Source: an uncultured Desulfatiglans sp.
Lineage (GTDB): Bacteria; Desulfobacterota; DSM-4660; Desulfatiglandales; Desulfatiglandaceae
NCBI GenBank assembly: GCA_900498135.1
Contig: LR026961.1
Coordinates: forward strand, 1 to 64,000
DNA: 64,000 bases
Direction: 5' to 3'
The notes under the pieces were generated by a model, which worked only from the letters and a program-made list of their open reading frames with translations, searched no databases and was not told the DNA's origin. Within the stretch, counting starts at the first letter, position 1; each line of letters opens with the position of its first letter. The translations under genes were made by a program, and so were the position numbers. Of this stretch, positions 8,823 to 17,469 are shown piece by piece.

Positions 8823-9611
8823 TCAGCTCAACTCCCCTTTGAAATCGGGCTTGCGTTTTTCCAGAAACGCCTTCATGCCTTCACTGCCATCCGGACTCGC
8901 CATGCACAGCGCAAAGGCGTCGGACTCGAGGTAGCAGCCGGTCCGCAGATCCACATCGAGTCCGCGGTCGATGCAGTGTTTGATCCCGCGCATGGACACC
9001 TTGCCCTTGGAGGCGATCAGTTTCGCGGTCTTCATGGTCTCTTCCCACAGCGCATCGGCCGCAAAGACCTTGTTGACCAGTCCAATCTGCCGGGCCTCCT
9101 CTGCGCTGATCACGTTGCCCGCCATGCAGAGTTCCTTGGCCATGGCCTTCCCCACGAGCCGTGCGAGCCTCTGCGTGCCGCCGAAGCCCGGGATGATCCC
9201 CAGATTGCTCTCCGGCTGCCCGAACTTCGCCTTCTCCGAGGCGTAGATGAAGTCGCAGGCCATCGCGAACTCGGTCCCGCCGCCCAGGGCGAACCCGTTG
9301 ACGCAGGCGATGACCGGGATGGGCAGCTTTTCGATCCGCAGCAGCAGGTCCTGCCCCTCGCGCGAGAACTTCCGCCCTTCGAGCGGCGAGAGATTCGCCA
9401 TGTGGGCGATGTCTGCGCCGGCGATGAAAGACTTCTCTCCTTCGCCCGTGAACACCAGGACCCTGACCGCCCGGTTGGCCTCGATCTCGTCCAGGGCCGC
9501 GCTGACCTCAGCCAGCACCGCCGGGTTGATCGCGTTCAAAGCCTTCGGCCGGTTGAATTTGATCACAGCGATATGTTCCTGAATCTCGAAGATGATGTTT
9601 TCGTATGCCAT
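8823..9611 (-). CDS. Enoyl-CoA hydratase (crotonase family)
   Basis: A 262-residue cytoplasmic crotonase-fold enzyme that hydrates trans-2-enoyl-CoA to 3-hydroxyacyl-CoA. The oxyanion-hole segment AGADI lies near 64-68. Both catalytic glutamates are present, Glu114 (GGTEFA) and Glu134 (QPESNLG). An AGGAG site precedes the ATG. It stands between a thiolase (upstream) and an acyl-CoA dehydrogenase (downstream) on the same strand, consistent with conversion of crotonyl-CoA. No 3-hydroxyacyl-CoA dehydrogenase is in the window, so that step must be encoded elsewhere. Confidence 0.94.
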   Translation of the reverse strand: MAYENIIFEIQEHIAVIKFNRPKALNAINPAVLAEVSAALDEIEANRAVRVLVFTGEGEKSFIAGADIAHMANLSPLEGRKFSREGQDLLLRIEKLPIPVIACVNGFALGGGTEFAMACDFIYASEKAKFGQPESNLGIIPGFGGTQRLARLVGKAMAKELCMAGNVISAEEARQIGLVNKVFAADALWEETMKTAKLIASKGKVSMRGIKHCIDRGLDVDLRTGCYLESDAFALCMASPDGSEGMKAFLEKRKPDFKGELS

Positions 9612-9649
9612 CGTGAACTCCTTGAATGCGCTTAAATGAGAATGGTCGC

Positions 9650-9735
9650 CTCAGGAAACGGCTCTTTTGCCAATCTTGGCGTCAATCAGCCGCTCGGGCG
9701 GGTCTGCAATCCTCCAGGCGGGTCTTCAATCCTGA
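9650..9735. repeat. Partial copy of the 95-base foldback module
   Basis: GGAAACGGCTCTTTTGCCAATCTTGGCGTCAATC matches the left half of the module seen at 104-140 (GGAAATGGTCTTTTTGGCCAATCTCGGCGTCAATC); the right half is degenerate (two GGCGGGTCT.CAATCCT repeats). It sits in the gap between the enoyl-CoA hydratase and thiolase genes. Confidence 0.55.
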
Positions 9736-9753
9736 TCGCCTTCCCTCCCCAGG

Positions 9754-11037
9754 TTATGCACGTTCAATCACCATCGCCATGCCCTGACCGCCCCCGATGC
9801 AGAGCGAGGCCAGCCCGAGGTCGCACCCTTCGCGGAGCATCCGGTGGATCAGCGTCAGAACGATCCGCGCGCCGCTGCAGCCGATCGGGTGGCCGATCGA
9901 GATGCCGCTGCCGAGGGGGTTGGTCTTATCCGGGTCGCAGCCGAGCTCCCGGAGACACGCAATCGCCTGAACCGCAAAGGCCTCGTTCAGTTCGATGGCG
10001 CCGAAGTCGCCCATGCCGAGCTTGGTCTGCGCCAGGAGCTTCCGAACCGCGGGGATCGGTCCGAGACCCATGTAAGCCGGATCGATCGCCGCCGAGGCGT
10101 AGGCCTTGATCCGGGCCATGGGCTTCAACCCCATCTCCTTGGCCTTTTCGGCCGACATCAGCAGCATCGCCGCAGCCGCGTCGTTGATCCCGGAGGCATT
10201 CCCCGCCGTGACCGCCCCGTCCTTTTTGAAGGCCGGACGGAGTTTGGCCATCTTCTCGACGCTCGTATCCATGGGGCGCTCGTCGGTGTCGAAAAAGACC
10301 GGGTCGCCCTTGCGCTGCGGGATCGGCACCGGGACGATCTCGTCCTTGAAAAGGCCGTCGGCGATGGCCTTCCGGGCCCGCTGATGGCTGAGGGCCCCCA
10401 GCTCATCCTGCTCCTGGCGGCTGATGCCGTATTTCACCCCAATGTTTTCGGCGGTAATGCCCATGTGGTACCCGTAGAAGATCTCGAAAAGACCATCGAA
10501 GACCATCAGGTCCACGAGCTGCGTGTTGTTCATCCGCGCGCCCCACCGTGCCGCGGGCATCGCGTAGGGGATCAGGCTCATGTTTTCCATGCCGCCGGCG
10601 AGCATGATGTCCGCCTCTTCGTGCCGGATCGCCTGGGCCGCCAATGCCAGCGCCTTCATGCCGGAGGCGCAGACCTTGTTGATCGTGAAGGCCGGGGTTT
10701 CCTTCGAGATGCCGGCGGCGATGGTCGCCTGCCGCGCTACGTTCTGCCCCTGCCCCGCACCGACGACGTTGCCCATGACCACTTCGTCGACCGCCACAGG
10801 CTGAAGCCCCTGGTCGTAGTCATAAGACTTGCTCTCCAGTTCGATCCTGCCCGTGCCCTTGAGGGGGTCCGGTGCAAACTGCAAAACGCTATCGGAGGCC
10901 TCGGGGCGGAGCCCGGCCCGCTTGAGGGTCTCTTTCAGGACCAGGGCGCCCATCTGCACGACCGGGGTATCCTTCAACGTCCCGCCGAATGAACCGACGG
11001 GCGTTCTGGCACCGGAAACAATCACTACATCACGCAT
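9754..11037 (-). CDS. Thiolase (acetyl-CoA C-acyltransferase), long form
   Basis: A 427-residue thiolase. Catalytic residues are all visible: Cys123 (NKVCASG), the NEAF motif at 351-354, His383 (GHPIG) and Cys413 (SLCIGGG). It would cleave 3-ketoacyl-CoA to acetyl-CoA plus a shortened acyl-CoA, or condense acetyl-CoA. It is about 30 residues longer than the usual ~390 because of an insertion at about residues 47-80, before the VDEVVMGNV strand. A second thiolase gene lies 176 bases upstream on the same strand. The two probably differ in substrate rather than being redundant. Confidence 0.94.
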   Translation of the reverse strand: MRDVVIVSGARTPVGSFGGTLKDTPVVQMGALVLKETLKRAGLRPEASDSVLQFAPDPLKGTGRIELESKSYDYDQGLQPVAVDEVVMGNVVGAGQGQNVARQATIAAGISKETPAFTINKVCASGMKALALAAQAIRHEEADIMLAGGMENMSLIPYAMPAARWGARMNNTQLVDLMVFDGLFEIFYGYHMGITAENIGVKYGISRQEQDELGALSHQRARKAIADGLFKDEIVPVPIPQRKGDPVFFDTDERPMDTSVEKMAKLRPAFKKDGAVTAGNASGINDAAAAMLLMSAEKAKEMGLKPMARIKAYASAAIDPAYMGLGPIPAVRKLLAQTKLGMGDFGAIELNEAFAVQAIACLRELGCDPDKTNPLGSGISIGHPIGCSGARIVLTLIHRMLREGCDLGLASLCIGGGQGMAMVIERA

Positions 11038-11213
11038 GTCTTCTTCTCCTTCTCTCTTTTTATGGAATGATCCGCATTTTCATCAAAAGAAGCGGTTTTT
11101 ATGAAACGATCTACCGGCGGGGCGAGCCGGAACCCCTCTCCGGATGCGGCAGCCTCTCACCCATGCCAGATGCACAACCGCCGAACAAAGGCCGACGCCA
11201 GCACCGCCGGGGA

Positions 11214-12404
11214 TCACGGCTCGTTGTAGACGACCAGTGTGACGGCCTCGCCGCCTCCCAGGCAGAGCGAGGCCTGGCCGATCTCGGCCCCGCGGTCCTT
11301 CATGGCGTAGATGAGGGTCGTCAGGACACGTGCGCCGCTCGCCCCGATCGGATGGCCGAGGGCCACGGCCCCTCCGTGCACGTTCACCCGGCCGGGGTCG
11401 ATGCCGAGCTCTCGATTGATGGCGACCGACGACGAGCTGAAGGCCTCGTTGATCTCGTGCAGCCCGACGTCGGATACCTCGAGGCCGTCCTTGGCGAGGA
11501 CCTTGGGTATGGAGAGGATCGGCGCCACCAGAACATATTTCATGTCGATGCCTGCAGCGCCCTGCGCGCCGACGCGCACCAGCGGGCGGCACCCCAATGT
11601 CTGCGCCCTTTCCCGGGACATCACCACCAGGGCCGAGGCCCCGTCGCTGATCTTCGAAGCGTTCCCGGCCGTCACGGTGCCGTCCTTCTTGAAGGCGGGG
11701 CGCAGGGAGGCCAGCGCTTCGACACTTGTGCGGGGCTTGCGGAGCGGAATCTCATCGGTGTCGAACCGCACGGTTTCGCCCTTGCGGCCCGGGATCTCCA
11801 CCGGCACGATCTCTTCGACGAATTTGCCGGCCTCGATCGCCGACCAGGCCTTCTGGTAAGATTCCAGGGCGAAGGCATCCATATCGGAACGGCTGACGCC
11901 GTACTTTTCCGCGACCAACTCCGCGCTCATCCCCATGTGAAAGTCGTTTACATGGTCCCAGAGGCCGTCGCAGACCATCCCGTCGATCACCTGGCCATTG
12001 TTCATGCGGTAACCCGTCCGCGCCTTGTCGAGCAGATAGGGGCAGAGGTTCATGTTCTCCATCCCGCCGGCTACCACGATCTCCGCATCGCCGCACTGGA
12101 TCGCCTGGGCCGCGAGCATGACCGCCTTCAGACCCGAGCCGCACACCTTGTTGACGGTGATCGCCCCGACCTCCCAGGGGAAGCCGGCCTTGACCATCGC
12201 TTGACGAGCCGGGTTCTGGCCGAGCCCGTGGGGAAGCACATTGCCCATGATCACTTCGTCCACGTCCGTGGCGGCGATCCCGGCCCGCTTCACCGCCTCC
12301 GCGAGGGCCAGGGCACCAAGGCCCGTCGCAACGCTGTTCTTCAGGGAACCCGCAAAGTCCCCGATGGCCGTTCGGCAGGCACTGACGATGACCACATCCC
12401 GCAT
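11214..12404 (-). CDS. Thiolase (acetyl-CoA acetyltransferase)
   Basis: A 396-residue thiolase of ordinary length. Cys88 (NKVCGSG), a NEAF motif near 320, His351 (GHPIGASG) and Cys381 (SLCLGGG) form the active site. It is the first gene of the minus-strand acyl-CoA block. A GGGG-type ribosome site precedes the ATG. The upstream gap is shared with the divergent aminotransferase gene and contains a 17-base palindrome (12451-12467) that may be an operator. The proposed role is cleavage of acetoacetyl-CoA to two acetyl-CoA. Confidence 0.94.
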   Translation of the reverse strand: MRDVVIVSACRTAIGDFAGSLKNSVATGLGALALAEAVKRAGIAATDVDEVIMGNVLPHGLGQNPARQAMVKAGFPWEVGAITVNKVCGSGLKAVMLAAQAIQCGDAEIVVAGGMENMNLCPYLLDKARTGYRMNNGQVIDGMVCDGLWDHVNDFHMGMSAELVAEKYGVSRSDMDAFALESYQKAWSAIEAGKFVEEIVPVEIPGRKGETVRFDTDEIPLRKPRTSVEALASLRPAFKKDGTVTAGNASKISDGASALVVMSRERAQTLGCRPLVRVGAQGAAGIDMKYVLVAPILSIPKVLAKDGLEVSDVGLHEINEAFSSSSVAINRELGIDPGRVNVHGGAVALGHPIGASGARVLTTLIYAMKDRGAEIGQASLCLGGGEAVTLVVYNEP

Positions 12405-12450
12405 GACCGTTTCCCCTTTCCGCTTGTTGCGCCCGCCCGAAAAATGGGCG

Positions 12451-12467
12451 TGTGAAATGGTTTCACA
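12451..12467. promoter_or_regulatory. Palindrome in divergent promoter region, possible operator
   Basis: TGTGAAA (12451-12457), three bases, then TTTCACA (12461-12467): a perfect 7-base inverted repeat in an AT-rich stretch between the divergent thiolase and aminotransferase genes. Such symmetry suits a dimeric repressor of the TetR or GntR kind. The site lies 47 bases upstream of the thiolase start. No regulator is identified, and the XRE-cupin protein downstream is only one candidate. Confidence 0.4.
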
Positions 12468-12651
12468 TTAAGTTTTCGCATCTTTATATATAGGTAACAC
12501 GTTTCAAGTCAAGCAGGTTTCCATCCGCAAACCGCCTTTTTCGTGTGCCGGGCGGGCGCGGGCCTGTCCGTGCCCGCAATTTTTCTTGACCATTGCGCAA
12601 ACAACAGGTAATTCAAAATCCTTAACTTTTCGAACCAGAAAGGAACATGGC

Positions 12652-13962
12652 ATGAACCCGATCGCACAGGAACTGAACGAGATCCTCCGCAGGGCGAACC
12701 CCCACGTTTTCGACATGCTGAGCCAGGTCGGCCGGAACCTCTTCTTTCCGAAAGGCATCCTGGCGCAGAGCGCCGAAGCCAAGCAGAAGGCCCATCGTTT
12801 CAACGCCACCATCGGGATGGCGACCGAAAAGGGGGAGACGATGTACCTGCCTTCGGTCATGGCTTCCATCGCCGGACTGACCGCCGAACAGGCGCTCACC
12901 TACGCCCCGTCTTTCGGGATCCCCAAGCTCCGCCAGGTCTGGCAGGAAGGGCTCTTCGCCAAGAACCCCTCCCTGAAGGGCAAGACCGTCAGCCTGCCCA
13001 TCGTGACGAACGCGATCACCCACGGCCTGAGCGTCATCGCCGACATGTGGGCCGACCCGGGCGACGTCCTGATCCTCCCGGACAAGATGTGGGGCAACTA
13101 CAACATGATCTTCGGCGTCCGCAGGGGTGCGGAGGTGGTCAATTATTCGCTCTTCGACGAGTCAGGCGCCTTCAACCTGGAGGCCTTCGAGGGATGCGTG
13201 CGGAAAGAGGCGGCCGCACGGAAAAAGCTCATCGTCATCCTGAACTTCCCCAACAACCCGACCGGCTATACCTTGAGCGCTGCCGAGGCCGACCGGCTCG
13301 GCGAGATCCTGACCGCCGTCGCCGAGGCCGGGACCAATGTCCTCGCCGTCACGGATGATGCCTATTTCGGCCTCTTCTACGATGAAACCGCCTCGAAGGA
13401 ATCGGTCTTCACCCGGCTGGTCGACCGGCATCCGCGTCTCCTGGCCGTCAAACTCGACGGCGCCACCAAGGAGAACTTCGTCTGGGGGCTGCGCGTCGGC
13501 TTCATCACCTATGGGGGCGTCTTCCTCGAGGACGAAAAGGGCGCCTGCGACGCCCTGGAACGGAAGACGGCGGGGGACGTCCGGGGCTCCATCTCGAACG
13601 CCTCGCGTCTGAGCCAGGAGATCGTGCTGAAGGCGCTGCTTTCTCCCGCCTACCCGGCCGAAAAGGAGCAAAAGTTCCAGATCATGGCGGGGCGTGCCCG
13701 CGAGGTCAAACGCGTGCTCCAGGACCCGAAATACCAGGATGCCTGGGACGTCTATCCCTTCAACTCCGGCTACTTCATGTGTCTGAAACTGAAGACCGTC
13801 GATGCGGAACAGCTGCGCGTGCATCTTTTGGACCAATACGGAGTCGGGCTCATCGCGCTCGGCAAAACCGACCTGCGCGTCGCCTTTTCGTGCCTCGAGG
13901 AAGAGGACGTGCAGGCCCTCTTCGATGCGGTGCTGAGCGGGATCCGCGACCTGGAAAAATAG
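12652..13962 (+). CDS. Class I/II PLP-dependent aminotransferase
   Basis: A 436-residue fold-type I aminotransferase. The PLP lysine is Lys273 (DGATKENF). NNPTGY at 201-206 and DDAYFG at 235-240 are the usual cofactor-binding motifs, and Arg281 follows the lysine segment. The ATG at 12652 with AGGA upstream is preferred over an earlier in-frame codon at 12586 whose extra residues look non-coding. Substrate cannot be assigned; the family includes aspartate, aromatic and branched-chain aminotransferases. It is divergent from the thiolase gene. A branched-chain amino acid role would fit the neighbours but is not shown. Confidence 0.9.
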   Translation: MNPIAQELNEILRRANPHVFDMLSQVGRNLFFPKGILAQSAEAKQKAHRFNATIGMATEKGETMYLPSVMASIAGLTAEQALTYAPSFGIPKLRQVWQEGLFAKNPSLKGKTVSLPIVTNAITHGLSVIADMWADPGDVLILPDKMWGNYNMIFGVRRGAEVVNYSLFDESGAFNLEAFEGCVRKEAAARKKLIVILNFPNNPTGYTLSAAEADRLGEILTAVAEAGTNVLAVTDDAYFGLFYDETASKESVFTRLVDRHPRLLAVKLDGATKENFVWGLRVGFITYGGVFLEDEKGACDALERKTAGDVRGSISNASRLSQEIVLKALLSPAYPAEKEQKFQIMAGRAREVKRVLQDPKYQDAWDVYPFNSGYFMCLKLKTVDAEQLRVHLLDQYGVGLIALGKTDLRVAFSCLEEEDVQALFDAVLSGIRDLEK

Positions 13963-14012
13963 ACGGCGGCGCGTCCTGCGCCGTGCACTGCCGGGAAAGA
14001 GGATGAGGATCG

Positions 14013-14729
14013 TTGGCTGAATTCGACATCTGGCTGATGCTCAGCCGCTCCACCCTGATCATCCGGATCGATCTGGCGATCCTGCTGGCGATGTCGCTGA
14101 TCAGCTGGGCGATCATCCTGATGAAGTATATCCAGTTCCGCCGGGCCGACAGGGCCGCAGCAGCCGACCTGCGCTGGCCCGGCGACATCCAGGACGTGCA
14201 CGGGCATGTCAGGAAGCCCGGGCGCCACAAGGACTCCCCATCGACCCTCCTCGCCCTGGAGGTCTTCAGCGAATTCAAGCGCCTGAGCGCGATGCAGAAC
14301 CACTCCGTGGACAATGCTCCGCTCATCATGGAAAGCATCCGCCAGACCACCCGGGACGAGATCGCCGCTCAGACGGACCGGCTTTTCAGCACCCTGCCCT
14401 TTCTCGCCACCTGCGCGAACGCAGCGCCGCTCCTGGGCCTTTTCGGCACGGTCTGGGGGATCATGCACTCCTTTCAAAGCTTCGAAGGACTCACCCAGAG
14501 GTCCCTCGCCGCCGTGGCGCCGGGCATGGCCGAGGCGCTCGTCACCACCGCCCTCGGACTGATCGTCGCCATCCCCGCCACCCTGGCGCACAATGTCCTG
14601 CTCGGCCGGCTCAGCGGCATCGAAAACAAGCTGAACCGGCTAGGCGCGAGATTCGTCCGGCAGATCGAGGCGAAGGTCATGAAGGAAAGGCCCCACGCAG
14701 ACGGAGTGGCGACCGATGTCCGCACCTGA
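14013..14729 (+). CDS. tolQ: MotA/TolQ/ExbB proton-channel family protein
   Basis: A 238-residue inner-membrane protein with three predicted helices (about 20-42, 125-150, 160-185). The family core is LLGLFGTVWGIM followed by APGMAEALVTTALGL, as in TolQ and ExbB. These proteins form the proton channel that powers TolR/TolA or ExbD/TonB. The start is a TTG at 14013 with AGAGGA nine bases upstream. It lies 50 bases after the aminotransferase gene. No TolR, TolA or ExbD gene follows: the next gene is convergent, so its partner must be elsewhere or the operon has been broken. Confidence 0.85.
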   Translation: MAEFDIWLMLSRSTLIIRIDLAILLAMSLISWAIILMKYIQFRRADRAAAADLRWPGDIQDVHGHVRKPGRHKDSPSTLLALEVFSEFKRLSAMQNHSVDNAPLIMESIRQTTRDEIAAQTDRLFSTLPFLATCANAAPLLGLFGTVWGIMHSFQSFEGLTQRSLAAVAPGMAEALVTTALGLIVAIPATLAHNVLLGRLSGIENKLNRLGARFVRQIEAKVMKERPHADGVATDVRT

Positions 14730-14746
14730 CGTGCTGCCGATGACCA

Positions 14747-14763
14747 CCGGGTGCACCACCCGG
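14747..14763. terminator. Hairpin between convergent genes, possible terminator
   Basis: CCGGGTG (14747-14753), loop CAC, CACCCGG (14757-14763) gives a strong 7-base-pair stem just after the tolQ-like gene and before the end of the convergent methyltransferase gene. There is no clear T-run, so intrinsic termination is uncertain. Confidence 0.3.
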
Positions 14764-14794
14764 CCTATCTCAGGAAAAGGATGGGGCTCCAGGC

Positions 14795-15817
14795 CTATCC
14801 GTCGCCCAGGTTTCCGGGTCGCCGGCGGGGGACGGCCCCGCCTCCATCTTTCGACCGGCAGGATAGAAGAACGGCGTCGATGATATCCCGGTGACGGTTG
14901 AACCGCCTGACGGCCACCTGTTCGTCGAGAGCCGTGGCGGCATTCTCCAGAAGCTTTTTATAGGGGATCGCGCTGGCAAAATGCCGGAGACGGGTATAAG
15001 CGCCGATGATCCCAAGGATCCTGGCGCAATTGCCACTCAAATCGCCGGGCACGGCGGGCGGGTCGACCGACTTTCTGAAAAGCATCGATATATTGCCGTT
15101 GTGCCGTTCCGTCTCCCTTCTGAAGACGCGGAACCCAGCCTTTTCACCCAGAGCTGAAAGGCTTTCGGGATTGAAGGTGTAGAGATGGGCCTTGTGGTAT
15201 CGGTTTTTTGGATCCTGTTTCAGATCCTCCGCGTTGGGCACGTCGACCACCAGGGATCCGCCGCTCTTCAAGAGGGCCCAAAGGTGCCTCAATTCGGCAA
15301 AGGGGTCGATCATATGCTCGAGGACATGGTTCAAGGTGATGATATCGAAGGTACCGTACCGGTCGATGTCCCGTGAAAAACCGGTTTCCACCGGGACGTG
15401 CAGCTCCTCGCGTGCATAGCGTGAATGACCCTCATCGGGTTCGATCCCGGAAGCCTCCACGCCAAGGCCCCGCAGGCAGTAGACGAACACCCCATTGCCC
15501 GCGCCGATGTCCAGCAGGCGATCGCCCTCCTTCACGACATCCCTGAAGAACGCGTATCGTTTCAGCGCGTTTTTGGCGTGCCGATAGACGTGTTTTTTCT
15601 TGGGCCTGGTGATGCCCTTGTATTCTTTTCGATACCGCTTCGCGTAGAAGTGCTCGATCCGCTCGTCGGACGGCCGCGGATCGCTCCAGATCAGGCCGCA
15701 CTCCGTGCAAATGACCGTCCTCAGGTACTGCCCTTCCCGATCCCGAAGAGAGATCTCCTCAACGGATTCAGAGCCGCACAGATTGCAGGGTATCGAACAT
15801 GCGGTCCGGCCGGTCAT
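14795..15817 (-). CDS. Zinc-ribbon class I SAM methyltransferase
   Basis: A 340-residue protein. The N-terminus has paired cysteines (C11/C14 in CNLCG and C37/C40 in CTECG), likely a zinc ribbon. A Rossmann SAM-binding motif follows (LLDIGAGNGV at 101-110), with acidic post-II residues and NHVLEHMIDP typical of methyltransferase domain 11/23 proteins. Substrate is unknown; relatives modify sugars, lipids or ubiquinone precursors. The start at 15817 overlaps the stop of the C45-peptidase gene in an ATGA, so the two are translationally coupled and probably act together. A longer frame to 15892 has no independent support. Confidence 0.85.
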   Translation of the reverse strand: MTGRTACSIPCNLCGSESVEEISLRDREGQYLRTVICTECGLIWSDPRPSDERIEHFYAKRYRKEYKGITRPKKKHVYRHAKNALKRYAFFRDVVKEGDRLLDIGAGNGVFVYCLRGLGVEASGIEPDEGHSRYAREELHVPVETGFSRDIDRYGTFDIITLNHVLEHMIDPFAELRHLWALLKSGGSLVVDVPNAEDLKQDPKNRYHKAHLYTFNPESLSALGEKAGFRVFRRETERHNGNISMLFRKSVDPPAVPGDLSGNCARILGIIGAYTRLRHFASAIPYKKLLENAATALDEQVAVRRFNRHRDIIDAVLLSCRSKDGGGAVPRRRPGNLGDG

Positions 15818-17028
15818 CGAGAGCCAGCCTCCGCAAACAGCCGGCCCAGGTCTACAGCGGTCCACTCCTGGAAGCCCGGCACCTTGACCCAAAACTTGCG
15901 TTCTGCAGGAACGGCAATGATCTGGTAAACCGTCTGGATCGCATCCCCCGCCGGCCAGGCAGCCCCGCCCCGGTCGATGTCCGTGTCCAGGATCTCCATC
16001 ATCGCCTCGACCGTCATATGCCCCTTACGGCCCTCGGCAAGAGACAGGAGATTGTCCCTGCGCTCCCTCGTTTTGAACCCGCCGGTGTCCTGGAGTTCAA
16101 TGCCCCATCCCGGATCCACGAAGTGATTCGTCGCCACCAGCAGACCGTCGGACTTGCCGGTGCGCCTCCGAATATCGAAGGGAAGCCATTCATAGGCGAA
16201 GGCCGCCTCCCGGTCGGCAACATTGATGATGAACGTGAAGTTCGAGCGGGTGGAATTCAGGGCGGCGTCCAGGTGCGCCATGTTCGAACAGTCCCGAAGG
16301 AACGCCAGCAGATGGACTACGGCCGGCACCCGGTTCGAGTATGCAAGGGACCCTCCGGAGGGGAACCCGTTGTTGAGTTCCAGAAAAAGGCCCTGCGCAT
16401 TCATGCCGGTCGTGGCGTAGATCACACCGGCGAAGGTGGCGATGGCCGCAGGAATGCCCTCCCCCCCATTGAAGACCGTAACCGTGAGGAAGCGCGCAAA
16501 GGAGCGGTAACTTCCGAACCAGTCGTAATTGCGGCCGAAGACGAGAGGACCGCCCGCCGTGTAATCCTTCCATACAGCGATGCCGGAGCAGCCGGGAAGC
16601 ATCCCGTAAAGCTCGAGGGCATTGAGCAGGATATGTTTTTCGAGCGGCAGTCCGGAGGTTTCCGCCATGCCTTCGAAAAAGGTCTTGAAACGATGGGGAT
16701 AGAATGCATAGAGCGACTGGGCCGCCTGCCTCATCGCCTCCGGTGCAAGGCCTTTTTCTTGGATGAAGTACCCCTCGATGGCCGCCTGGTAGAGACGTGC
16801 CAGTTCATCCTGCAGGAGATGGCCGTACTGCCGACCCATCTGTTTATAGGTCCCGTGCAGATCGAGGACGTTCAGTCTTCCGTACTGATAAAGCCTCCCG
16901 CTTTCAAACGTCGCGGCAGCCTCAGGCAAGGGCGCCGTCTTCGGTTCGGCGCCCCCCCCCGATGGATGCATGGAAATACACGCTGCGAGCGCCGTTGCAG
17001 CCAGGAACTTCCAGATCATCGCATACAT
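15814..17028 (-). CDS. C45-family acyltransferase/amidase, putative lipoprotein
   Basis: A 404-residue Ntn-hydrolase-like protein of the acid ceramidase/penicillin acylase C45 type. The likely catalytic nucleophile is Cys147 (LPGCSGI), exposed by autocleavage in characterised relatives, followed by the family motif FGRNYDW at 164-170. The N-terminus is a signal peptide with a lipobox-like LAAC at 14-17, suggesting an exported, lipid-anchored protein. Such enzymes hydrolyse or form amide bonds of acylated amino acids or similar amides. It is upstream of and coupled to the methyltransferase gene. Substrate is unknown. Confidence 0.8.
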   Translation of the reverse strand: MYAMIWKFLAATALAACISMHPSGGGAEPKTAPLPEAAATFESGRLYQYGRLNVLDLHGTYKQMGRQYGHLLQDELARLYQAAIEGYFIQEKGLAPEAMRQAAQSLYAFYPHRFKTFFEGMAETSGLPLEKHILLNALELYGMLPGCSGIAVWKDYTAGGPLVFGRNYDWFGSYRSFARFLTVTVFNGGEGIPAAIATFAGVIYATTGMNAQGLFLELNNGFPSGGSLAYSNRVPAVVHLLAFLRDCSNMAHLDAALNSTRSNFTFIINVADREAAFAYEWLPFDIRRRTGKSDGLLVATNHFVDPGWGIELQDTGGFKTRERRDNLLSLAEGRKGHMTVEAMMEILDTDIDRGGAAWPAGDAIQTVYQIIAVPAERKFWVKVPGFQEWTAVDLGRLFAEAGSR

Positions 17029-17469
17029 GTTCTTCCCGCCGCCCCCTCGGTAAAATCCTCTCGCAGGTTCTTGTACAAAGAGACCACGAGTCGATCATTC
17101 CACACAAAGTCTGACGAACATTCGGAGAAAACCATTTTTACAGAATCGTTTTCGCGCCGGCTTCCACCGCGGGAATCCTGTCCTCCTGCCCTTTGGAAAT
17201 CCGTCTTTTTCGTACGATCAGCTCCGAATGGGTGAACCCAAGGAATGCTTGTAGCATAAACCCTGTCAATAAGACAAGGGCACGCCGTTATCTACCCGAA
17301 GCGACGCCTCTCTGTCAAGTTGACAAAGGGGAACGCAATAGAGAGAATTACAGGGCAACGTGCCGGCTTACACAAAATCGCCGTCCGTTGACGAAACGCT
17401 CTGGTTGATCGCCGATGTTCACTTGACACATACCATCGCCGATCGAGATGACAATCCCAGGAGGAAGCC
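17029..17469. other. 441-base divergent intergenic region, no gene seen
   Basis: This gap lies between the divergent C45-lipoprotein and flavin reductase genes. It is more AT-rich than its surroundings and carries short direct and inverted motifs (CTGTCAATAAGACAAG, GTCAAGTTGACAAAG). I find no convincing coding frame, RNA gene or copy of the intergenic repeat. It probably holds promoters for both sides. Confidence 0.5.
17320..17348 (+). promoter_or_regulatory. Possible sigma70-type promoter for flavin reductase gene
   Basis: TTGACA at 17320-17325, 17-base spacer, then GAGAAT at 17343-17348 (4 of 6 to TATAAT). The flavin reductase start is about 120 bases further on. A second TTGACA at 17423-17428 lacks a good partner. 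This is pattern matching only. Confidence 0.3.

Noticed and set aside
15437..15450. GGTTCGATCCCGG resembling a tRNA T-arm
   Set aside because: It lies inside the methyltransferase gene and no other tRNA arms surround it.
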